The notes beneath the pieces are model-generated. The model saw nothing but the letters and a program-made list of their open reading frames with translations. It searched no databases and had not been told where the DNA came from. Positions 1-4,423 of a DNA stretch of 6,716 nt are shown piece by piece (within the stretch, counting starts at the first letter, position 1; every line of letters starts with the position of its first letter). This DNA is from Candidatus Peregrinibacteria bacterium (GTDB taxonomy: Bacteria > Patescibacteriota > Gracilibacteria > UBA1369 > UBA12463). The position numbers were made by a program, and so were the translations under genes. The stretch covers positions 1 through 6,716 of the forward strand of contig JAHFJT010000052.1 in NCBI GenBank assembly GCA_023245695.1. The letters run 5' to 3'.

Positions 1-14
1 CACCGGAGACCCAT
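1..14 (-). CDS. Possible 5' end of a minus-strand gene leaving the window at the left edge
   Basis: On the minus strand an ATG at 14-12 begins MGLR and runs off the window. It is preceded by AGGAG with an 8-nt spacer, one of the best Shine-Dalgarno sites in the window. The gene would lie downstream of, and in the same direction as, the 354-aa gene, after that gene's terminator. Only four codons are visible, so nothing can be said about the product. The alternative is a plus-strand coding end: plus frame 1 is open from the edge to a TAG at 82-84 (27 codons, no recognisable motif). The Shine-Dalgarno site makes me favour the minus-strand reading. Confidence 0.28.
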
Positions 15-210
15 GTCTGGTGCTCCTGAATTTTATTTGGAAGCACTCTTTCGTAGAGATCTTCACCAAATCCTGAACACGTAGTTTCTCTTCTTTTTAG
101 GCTTGCCGGGAGCAGAAAGCGGTGCTCTCTACTGCATTACCTGCAAACATGGATATAGTAGCGGTGTCTACCCCAAGAATACAAGGATCAAGGGGCCAAG
201 AGATATCAAA
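15..210. other. Intergenic stretch without a convincing gene
   Basis: No open frame here has a start codon with a ribosome site and a recognisable protein. No tRNA-like cloverleaf was found. A weak hairpin pairs 20-26 with 39-46 (one bulge). On the minus strand one frame is nearly open throughout, broken by a TAA at about 98-100, but it has no start codon and begins inside the terminator hairpin. The stretch probably carries the promoter and leader of the gene leaving at the left edge. I could not assign a convincing -35/-10 pair. Confidence 0.4.
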
Positions 211-234
211 AGAGCCCCATTCGGGGCTCTAAAA
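208..234 (-). terminator. Intrinsic terminator of the 354-aa gene
   Basis: AGAGCCCC at 211-218 and GGGGCTCT at 223-230 form a perfect 8-bp GC-rich stem with a 4-nt loop, starting 11 nt after the TAG stop of the gene at 242-1306. On the minus strand the stem is followed by a short T run (TTT, then GATATC). On the plus strand it is followed by purines, so it acts on minus-strand transcription. The U tract is short, so efficiency may be modest. Confidence 0.8.
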
Positions 235-241
235 GAGAAAA

Positions 242-1306
242 CTACACGAGAACGGAACGCTGACCGACATTGCCATCCGCATTGTACGGACGCCAGCCGC
301 GGACGCAGACCTCGCGAGAGTCGGGAATCCAGTAGAGGCTCAAGACGTAACCGTCCGGTAATACTTCAAGAGGATACTGGGTGATTTTTTGTCTATCTGG
401 CATATGTGCGTCGAGTGGAGCGGCGCTCATAAGTGGTTTTTTCAAGCCTTTTTTGAGCTCATTGTGATAGTCATCGTTTTCCATTTCTCGTGGATCATTT
501 TTCGTGATTGCTTTGATACCCCGATCGAGCTGTGTACGGAAACGGAGAAGGTCGGTGCCGAGAGTTGCATATTTTGTACCATTGCTTAGGGCAGCCTGTG
601 CTGATTCGGTGGCAGAGATGTTTGTTTCCCCTACCTCATTTGCATCGAGAGCTGCAATGAGTCTTGGTGTACCTGGCTTCCAAGGTAGAGGTTTTTCGTA
701 TGCGGCCTTGAAGGCAGCGAGGTGTGTCTCGTATGGAGTTTGGCGATTAAGCTTTTCGAGGTTTGGAATCTGAGATGGATCAATTGTGCGAGTCTGTCCA
801 AGATTCTTGTATCCGTAGCTATCATTCCAGAACGGAATGCCTGCCTGTTCGATAAGAATATGGAAGAGTTCTTGGTCATTGAGAAGACCTGAGTCGAAGA
901 GAGGGAGCTGGAGTCTTCCCTGCTTGAGCTGCTCGGCGAACTGTGCGAGACCTGTTTCGCTCATGGTGGCTTGATCGAAGAGGGCGCCGTAGGCGCCAGC
1001 GTCTTTGATAAGGCCTTTCTTTTGAAGTGCCTGGACAATGCCCCACTGCGTGTGATCTTGGACCGCTTGTTCGCGAGCTTTTTCGAGGTCAAAATTTGCC
1101 TGTTCTTTGAGTAGCTTTGCGGCGTCCGCAAATCCGACGAGAGGAGTTGCGAACTCTTTTGCCTGCGTAGCGGTGGCTGATGCTATAGGTGTGATTTTGC
1201 GCATGGATTCCTGAGCTGCGGCAATGAGCGCCTCAGGGCTGATACCGGCCACTAGAGCCTGCTGTACGATGTCATGGGCCGTTGGCTGAATGTTTGGGTT
1301 GGACAT
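242..1306 (-). CDS. Protein of unknown function, 354 aa, with a paralogue-like C-terminal half
   Basis: I do not recognise a family. The frame is open from ATG (1306) to TAG (242) and is bracketed by its own promoter and terminator, so it is a real single-gene unit. Residues 1-100 are rich in Ala, Gln, Lys and Glu and look mainly helical. There is no signal peptide or membrane segment, so it is probably cytoplasmic. The C-terminal half carries PRLIA (214-218), LDRG (260-263), DYHNELKKGL (279-288) and MPDR (302-305), followed by a predicted beta-hairpin with LYWIPDS and VRGWRPYN (324-342). The same motifs occur in the same order in the adjacent broken gene at 1370-2115, which suggests tandem duplication and divergence. 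No catalytic signature is evident and there is no clear Shine-Dalgarno. The leader from the predicted promoter would be only about 20 nt. Confidence 0.85.
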   Translation of the reverse strand: MSNPNIQPTAHDIVQQALVAGISPEALIAAAQESMRKITPIASATATQAKEFATPLVGFADAAKLLKEQANFDLEKAREQAVQDHTQWGIVQALQKKGLIKDAGAYGALFDQATMSETGLAQFAEQLKQGRLQLPLFDSGLLNDQELFHILIEQAGIPFWNDSYGYKNLGQTRTIDPSQIPNLEKLNRQTPYETHLAAFKAAYEKPLPWKPGTPRLIAALDANEVGETNISATESAQAALSNGTKYATLGTDLLRFRTQLDRGIKAITKNDPREMENDDYHNELKKGLKKPLMSAAPLDAHMPDRQKITQYPLEVLPDGYVLSLYWIPDSREVCVRGWRPYNADGNVGQRSVLV

Positions 1307-1332
1307 AGCTATGAGAATAAAACTAAGATTGG

Positions 1333-1361
1333 ATCTTACAACTATTTTCTTTTTCTGTCAA
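1333..1361 (-). promoter_or_regulatory. Sigma70-type promoter of the 354-aa gene
   Basis: Reading the minus strand, TTGACA (1361-1356) is a perfect -35 box. It is separated by exactly 17 bp from TAAGAT (1338-1333), a 4/6 match to TATAAT. The predicted start of transcription is near 1326, about 20 nt before the ATG. The promoter fills the 63-bp gap after the upstream gene's stop at 1370, so the two minus-strand genes need not be co-transcribed. Confidence 0.75.
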
Positions 1362-1369
1362 ATTTAGCT

Positions 1370-2115
1370 TTATAATGAGGTGTTTTTCCATATTCCGAGC
1401 ACTCTTTCTATGAGGGTTTTTGTCTGTACATTCTGAATTCGCAACTGATGGGATAGTCCTTTGAGATATCCAAATTCATAGTTCACTTTTTCTTTATATA
1501 TATTAAAGGTAGCAAAGCTATTGGAACGATACGCCCAAGTGCCATTTTCCTTTTGAAATAAAAACCAGCCACCCAAGTCGAGTTCATGTGAAGTTGCTTG
1601 TATAATTGATCAAGAGGAAGATCTCTATCTGGCATAAAACCTTCATCCAAGATATCCAGACCATGATGAATTTCGATTGGGTAGTCGCGGATCACATCTG
1701 TATCCAATCCTGGAATTTTTACTCTTTCATCGTCTAAAACCGCTGGCGCCAAGGCCCATTGACCATCCCTATCGACCTTTGCGATCACCCTTTCCAGCTC
1801 AAGCACGAGCCCTCTATCATAACGAACCACCCTTTGAATACTGGCGAGAATCTCGTCTATTTTTCCAAGATCGGGCAAACCGGTGGTGGAAAAACTATTA
1901 AACTTTTCCTGGTCTCCAAATCCTGTGGTGTGGACCGCATAGAGCTGAGGAAGCGACTGGCGCTGTGATCCAGGAAGGTACTTCAATACCTCATGTATTC
2001 TACTTCTGAGTCCCGTTGCCTCAAGGGCGTTGATGAGACTACCCTTATCACTCGCCCCATCAGCATGAAGATGTACTGACCCTAATTCACTCAATGAGTG
2101 TCTCGTATTTTTCAT
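1370..2115 (-). pseudogene. Frameshifted gene of unknown function, about 248 aa if repaired
   Basis: The frame starting at ATG 2115 (MKNTRHSLSEL) is protein-like through about residue 174. It then runs into a short basic/hydrophobic tail ending in TGA at 1483. A -1 frame that opens at 1609 continues with natural sequence (LGGWFLFQKENGTWAY, then FNIYKEKVNYEFGYLKGL) to TAA at 1370. Joining the two frames with one inserted base gives 249 codons including the stop, so one base appears to be missing in the overlap, most likely between 1577 and 1609. PQLYA (56-60), YDRG (99-102), DYPIEIHHGL (144-153) and MPDR (161-164) match motifs of the neighbouring 354-aa protein in order. A weak AGAAAGG ribosome site lies 12 nt before the ATG. 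No signal peptide is seen and the function is unknown. It could be a decayed gene or an assembly/sequencing error. No slippery heptamer supports programmed frameshifting. Confidence 0.7.
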
Positions 2116-2210
2116 GTCTGCATGATGCCTTTCTTTGCCTAAACTTACAAAAATTTACTTCATATTACTCAAGATACTCTCAATTTTAAGCTGAATTTTG
2201 TGTCGAAAAA
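2116..2210. promoter_or_regulatory. Divergent control region between the broken gene and the TrmB-like regulator
   Basis: These 95 AT-rich bases separate two divergently transcribed genes and must hold both promoters. An imperfect palindrome at 2181-2200 (CAATTTTAAGCTGAATTTTG, 7 of 10 symmetric pairs) also reads as a direct repeat of AATTTT. It is the best operator candidate for an autoregulating TrmB protein, which is an inference. For the minus-strand gene, TTGAGT-17-TGTAAG is the best pair I found and it is weak. Confidence 0.3.
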
Positions 2211-2987
2211 ATGGACAATATTCTGTATCATGCCTCCATGACGGAACAGATTCTCATTGAAAACGGTTTGAGTGAAAAAGAGGCAAAAGTATACCTCTCT
2301 GTGCTCGCGGGTGGAGAATTGACTTTTTCACACATTGCCCTGAAGACCCATATCAAACGAACGACGATCTACCACATCGTGGATATGATGAAGACCAAAG
2401 GGCTTCTCTCTCTGATAAAACGAGGAGGAGTTCAATATGTGTCCGCACTCTCTCCGCGCATTCTCATCGAGCGCTTCAAGGATGCGTCTCTTCATGCTGA
2501 GCACATGCTCCCAGATCTTCTTGATCTTGCGTATGCGTCCCCACTCAAACCACGTCTGCAGTTTTTTGAGGGCATGAGCGGCATCAAGGAAATTTTGAGC
2601 AAGTTTGCGCACTCCAAGCACCCCTCTATGGGATTCACGAATTATGAAAAAATGCCAAAGGAACTCTTCCAATATATACGTCAAAAAATCATCCCTCTTC
2701 GCAAGAAAAATAGGCATCATGCTCGGCTTATTGCGCCCAATACCGACTTCAATCGCAGCATCCAAAAGCAAGATAGTCGCTCGATGACCGAACACCGAAT
2801 GGCGCCATTCACGACGTCGAATAATCGTATCGAGCTTTTACTCTTTGGTGAAAGCAACATTGCCTTTCTCTCATTTGCAAAGGATGAAATGTTCGGCGTT
2901 ATTGTGGATTCTAAGGCTATTTACAGCATGCTTGAAAATATTTTTCTTTTGGTATGGAGCTCTAGTCGATCATCAAGCCCTTCTTAA
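2211..2987 (+). CDS. TrmB-family transcriptional regulator (winged helix-turn-helix)
   Basis: Residues 12-75 form a TrmB-type winged helix. ENGLSEKEAKVYLSVLAGG (17-35) is the family's typical opening, followed by a recognition helix around KRTTIYHIVDMMKTKGLL (49-66) and a wing through VQYVSALSP (74-82). A linker helix leads to LQFFEGMSGIKEIL (116-129), the F-x-E-G-x-x-G-I motif of bacterial TrmB-like proteins. The C-terminal alpha/beta domain ends in NIAFLSFAKDEMFGVIVDSKAI and NIFLLVW (216-249). At 258 aa it matches the shorter bacterial form and lacks the large sugar-binding domain of archaeal TrmB, so its ligand is unknown. It is soluble and DNA-binding. The start is uncertain: ATG 2238 (residue 10) would place the helix-turn-helix where family members usually begin, and neither ATG has a Shine-Dalgarno. 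It may regulate itself, the divergent gene or the sugar operon nearby; none of these is shown. Confidence 0.9.
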   Translation: MDNILYHASMTEQILIENGLSEKEAKVYLSVLAGGELTFSHIALKTHIKRTTIYHIVDMMKTKGLLSLIKRGGVQYVSALSPRILIERFKDASLHAEHMLPDLLDLAYASPLKPRLQFFEGMSGIKEILSKFAHSKHPSMGFTNYEKMPKELFQYIRQKIIPLRKKNRHHARLIAPNTDFNRSIQKQDSRSMTEHRMAPFTTSNNRIELLLFGESNIAFLSFAKDEMFGVIVDSKAIYSMLENIFLLVWSSSRSSSPS

Positions 2988-3062
2988 TATTTTTTTAGAA
3001 AAAGTTAAGAAATTATTCAGGTTTTATTCAACGATCTGTAATACTGAACTGTTATCATGAGG

Positions 3063-3068
3063 TATACT
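3063..3068 (+). promoter_or_regulatory. Candidate -10 box of the MazF-like gene
   Basis: TATACT at 3063-3068 is a 5/6 match to the -10 consensus and lies 16 nt before the ATG at 3085. This predicts a leader of about 10 nt or less. No good -35 lies at 16-18 bp spacing and there is no Shine-Dalgarno, so a near-leaderless transcript is plausible. The rest of 2988-3084 is AT-rich, with a T run just after the trmB-like stop but no preceding stable hairpin. Confidence 0.4.
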
Positions 3069-3084
3069 CTTTACTTGCGCCTCT

Positions 3085-3474
3085 ATGTTTAAACGATTTT
3101 TGGAATGGTTTGATATCAAAAAATCTCTCCATGCAAAAGCTGTAGCTCCTCCTTACGTGAATGAAGGTGATATTTGGTGGGCCAGCATTGGAGAAAACAT
3201 TGGGTATGAAATTAACGGCAAGAGTAAGCTATTTTCTAGACCAATACTCATTTTCAAAAAACTTTCTCGCTCCATCTTTTTTGTAATTCCACTTACAAGC
3301 CAAATAAAACAAGGAACATGGTTTGTAGCCTATAGACAATCTTCAATTATCAGTGTTGCATGCCTACATCAAGCCAGATCTATAGATTATCGGAGGCTCT
3401 CGACAAAACTAGGGCGGCTAGATGACACCGACTTTCATAGAATCAAAGTTCGATTTCTTGAGCTTTATGCATAG
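3085..3474 (+). CDS. Solitary PemK/MazF-like toxin-family protein
   Basis: The 129-aa protein has the SH3-like PemK/MazF fold pattern. NEGDIWWASIGENIG (26-40) is the first strand with its loop. SRPILIFKKL (51-60) holds the conserved RP, with Arg52 as candidate catalytic Arg. FFVIPLTSQI (65-74) holds the conserved PxTS, with Thr71 as candidate catalytic Thr. CLHQARSIDYRRL (93-105) matches the family's QxRxID strand, and KLGRLDDTDFHRIK (108-121) is the C-terminal helix. Family members are mRNA-cleaving endoribonucleases, so that activity is likely but unproven. A 20-residue basic N-terminal extension precedes the domain, as in other such proteins from Candidate Phyla Radiation bacteria. No antitoxin-sized frame lies in the 97 bp upstream or directly downstream. 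The gene converges on the operon to its right, with the small-RNA pair between. Confidence 0.85.
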   Translation: MFKRFLEWFDIKKSLHAKAVAPPYVNEGDIWWASIGENIGYEINGKSKLFSRPILIFKKLSRSIFFVIPLTSQIKQGTWFVAYRQSSIISVACLHQARSIDYRRLSTKLGRLDDTDFHRIKVRFLELYA

Positions 3475-3481
3475 CCCATTT

Positions 3482-3514
3482 AAAAATTTTCCCTACCTCC
3501 TTTCGAAGGCAGGG
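3482..3514 (-). terminator. Intrinsic terminator of small RNA B
   Basis: A 7-bp stem with one G-U wobble is followed on the minus strand by AAAA and then TTTTT (3486-3482). The four A between stem and U tract make it weaker than the copy A terminator, so some read-through into the antisense strand of the MazF-like gene is possible. Confidence 0.55.
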
Positions 3515-3536
3515 CCGCGAGATAATCTCGAAAAGT
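3482..3536 (-). ncRNA. Predicted small structured RNA B (about 55 nt)
   Basis: The predicted transcript starts at A3536 with the same ACUUUU as RNA A. Hairpin 1 pairs CGAGA with UCUCG (3530-3518, 3-nt loop). Hairpin 2 pairs CCCUGCC with GGUAGGG (3514-3508 with 3497-3491), including one G-U wobble that would be an A-C mismatch in a plus-strand transcript; its loop begins UUCG as in RNA A. AAAA and five U follow. Relative to RNA A, four stem positions show double compensatory changes and one a pairing-preserving single change. The RNA would end 8 nt short of the convergent MazF-like stop, so read-through would be antisense to that mRNA. No known family is recognised. Confidence 0.6.
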
Positions 3537-3542
3537 ACTTAT

Positions 3543-3571
3543 ATTATACCTCTTATTTCATGCCAGTTCAA
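3543..3571 (-). promoter_or_regulatory. Promoter of small RNA B
   Basis: On the minus strand TTGAAC (3571-3566) is separated by exactly 17 bp from a perfect TATAAT (3548-3543). It is the stronger of the two repeat promoters. The -35 box starts one base after the T run that terminates RNA A, so the two units are packed head to tail without spare sequence. Confidence 0.7.
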
Positions 3572-3572
3572 T

Positions 3573-3605
3573 AAAAAAGTTCCCCACTCTCTTGCGAAAG
3601 TGGGG
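3573..3605 (-). terminator. Intrinsic terminator of small RNA A, probably also of the gnd-zwf-pgl operon
   Basis: A perfect 7-bp stem (CCCCACT/AGTGGGG) is followed on the minus strand by AAC and TTTTTT (3578-3573). No T run follows on the plus strand, so it acts on minus-strand transcripts. No other hairpin lies between the pgl stop and this one except hairpin 1 of the small RNA, so read-through from pgl would end here. Confidence 0.75.
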
Positions 3606-3625
3606 TCGTGGGAAATCCCAAAAGT
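3573..3625 (-). ncRNA. Predicted small structured RNA A (about 53 nt)
   Basis: The predicted transcript starts at A3625, 7 nt past the -10, with ACUUUU. Hairpin 1 pairs UGGGA with UCCCA (3620-3609, 5 bp, 2-nt loop). A short CGA linker leads to hairpin 2, CCCCACU with AGUGGGG (3605-3599 with 3588-3582, 7 bp, loop beginning UUCG), then AAC and six U. There is no open frame of useful length. Neither strand nor size has been measured; they follow from the promoter, the terminator and pairing shared with copy B. I do not recognise an RNA family. Because it lies just downstream of pgl, it could instead be only a structured 3' end of that mRNA, but the well-spaced promoter argues for an independent RNA. 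Confidence 0.6.
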
Positions 3626-3631
3626 AGCTAT

Positions 3632-3660
3632 AGTATACTTTTTATCCCATGGAAGTTCAA
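3632..3660 (-). promoter_or_regulatory. Promoter of small RNA A
   Basis: On the minus strand TTGAAC (3660-3655) is followed after exactly 17 bp by TATACT (3637-3632). The -35 matches 4/6 and the -10 matches 5/6 of consensus. The same arrangement with the same spacing occurs in copy B. The -35 box begins 8 nt after the pgl stop codon. Confidence 0.65.
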
Positions 3661-3668
3661 TAAAAAAT

Positions 3669-4340
3669 CTAAGCCACATACATCACCTCCGTCTCCACCT
3701 GTTCCGCAAACTTCCCTACTGGCGCTGAGGCGTCACCTTGCTCGAGCATTTTTACGATCTCGTGTTTTTCCGAACCCTTCATCAGGAGGAGGGCCTTGCC
3801 ACAGCTCGTCAGAGCTTCCATAGTGACCGTGAGACGGTCACGGATGTCGAAGACGTCTGTTTGTGTTTGGGCGGTGAGAAAACCTTTGCGGAGGGCACTC
3901 TGTGAGTCTGGGAAGATGCCGGCGATGTGGCCGTCGTGACCGGCGCCGAGAATGAGCAAATCAAAGAGAGGCTCATGCGTATGTTTGAGCTGGAAGAGTT
4001 TTTGCTCAAAGGCAAGAGTAGACTCGAGGTGGCCGAGTGTCGTGTCGAAGTGAAGGAAGTTTTTTGCGTGCCCAAGTTCACTGCGAATCATGCCGGCGTT
4101 GCTCGTCTTATCGGTGATCGGCACGTAGCGCTCGTCGATACCGATCAGGATAATTTTTTCCCAATCAAGGTGCTCGTTATTGAGCATCTGGTAGAGCTTT
4201 TTTGGCGTTGATCCGCCAGAAAGTCCGATACGACACGTCTCCTGTGTTGCGAGTGTTTCGTGAATACGGTCGACGACCCAACGAAAGGCGCGTTCGTAGA
4301 ATTCGGTTTCGGTTTCGATGTGCTGGATATTTTTTATCAT
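3669..4340 (-). CDS. pgl: 6-phosphogluconolactonase
   Basis: The enzyme hydrolyses 6-phosphoglucono-1,5-lactone to 6-phosphogluconate, the second step of the cytoplasmic oxidative pentose phosphate pathway. Counting from ATG 4340 the protein has 223 aa, normal for the bacterial DevB/Pgl type. It shows LSGGSTPKKLY (40-50), the phosphate-binding loop, then IGIDERYVP (66-74) and LGAGHDGHIAGIFP (131-144), equivalent to the family's GxGxDGHxASLFPG. RLTVTMEAL and LLLMKGSEKHEIV in the C-terminal half are also typical. His replaces the more usual Glu/Met before DGH. The frame stays open to another ATG at 4391, but that codon sits in the loop of a 7-bp hairpin and the extra 17 residues do not look like the family, so I prefer 4340. 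Neither start has a good Shine-Dalgarno. It is last in the gnd-zwf-pgl operon. Confidence 0.93.
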   Translation of the reverse strand: MIKNIQHIETETEFYERAFRWVVDRIHETLATQETCRIGLSGGSTPKKLYQMLNNEHLDWEKIILIGIDERYVPITDKTSNAGMIRSELGHAKNFLHFDTTLGHLESTLAFEQKLFQLKHTHEPLFDLLILGAGHDGHIAGIFPDSQSALRKGFLTAQTQTDVFDIRDRLTVTMEALTSCGKALLLMKGSEKHEIVKMLEQGDASAPVGKFAEQVETEVMYVA

Positions 4341-4379
4341 AGTTTCAAGTGGTGTCTGCTTCGCAAACGATTTATTTCT

Positions 4380-4423
4380 GTCCGGCCTCATCGCCGGACT
4401 TGCGCTCCGCTCGCTTCGCCTCG
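4380..4423. repeat. REP-like palindrome with GCGAR-type pentamer tract between zwf and pgl
   Basis: GTCCGGC (4380-4386) and GCCGGAC (4393-4399) form a perfect 7-bp palindrome with a 6-nt loop. Next to it, immediately after the zwf stop and read on the minus strand, runs GCGAG-GCGAA-GCGAG-CGGAG-CGCAA (4422-4398), a tract of near-identical pentamers. The block is much more GC-rich than the intergenic DNA elsewhere in the window. Candidate roles are an mRNA-stabilising or attenuating hairpin within the operon, or a dispersed extragenic palindromic element. Only one copy is visible here. Confidence 0.6.

Larger units (their letters stand above)
3490..3667 (-). repeat. Tandem duplication of an 89-bp unit encoding small-RNA genes
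   Basis: Copy A (3579-3667) and copy B (3490-3578) are direct repeats in the same orientation, roughly 70% identical by eye. Conserved blocks are the 13-mer TTTTTTATTGAAC (3667-3655 and 3578-3566), the -10 region, the ACTTTT before the first hairpin and the ends of both stems. Differences concentrate in the paired arms and are mostly compensatory. The spacing of -35, -10, TATAC and AAAAGT is the same in both. The array fills almost the whole gap between the MazF-like stop (3474) and the pgl stop (3669). Confidence 0.85.

Noticed and set aside
15..210. tRNA or other known structured RNA
   Set aside because: Only short isolated stems are present. There is no cloverleaf, T-loop consensus or CCA-type end.
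103..384. Plus-strand frame with a Cys-x-x-Cys pair near its start
   Set aside because: It starts at TTG without a ribosome site, crosses the terminator hairpin and overlaps the 3' end of the 354-aa gene.
1370..1576. Separate 68-aa gene starting at TTG 1576
   Set aside because: No ribosome site, and the open frame extends upstream of the TTG. It is better explained as the shifted 3' part of the broken gene.
1565..1612. Programmed -1 ribosomal frameshift in the broken gene
   Set aside because: No X-XXY-YYZ heptamer in the correct phase and no clear downstream pseudoknot. A simple one-base loss is enough.
2328..2795. Minus-strand open frame of 155 codons
   Set aside because: It is antisense to the well-supported TrmB-like gene and shows no domain of its own.
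2988..3084. Protein antitoxin upstream of the MazF-like gene
   Set aside because: The 97 bp are AT-rich with stops in all plus frames and hold no frame of antitoxin length.
3475..3667. CRISPR array
   Set aside because: Only two copies with no regular short repeats and spacers. The conserved parts are promoter boxes and hairpin arms.
3608..3823. Plus-strand open frame across the small-RNA region and the end of pgl
   Set aside because: It overlaps promoter A and pgl, has low-complexity composition and no homology cue.
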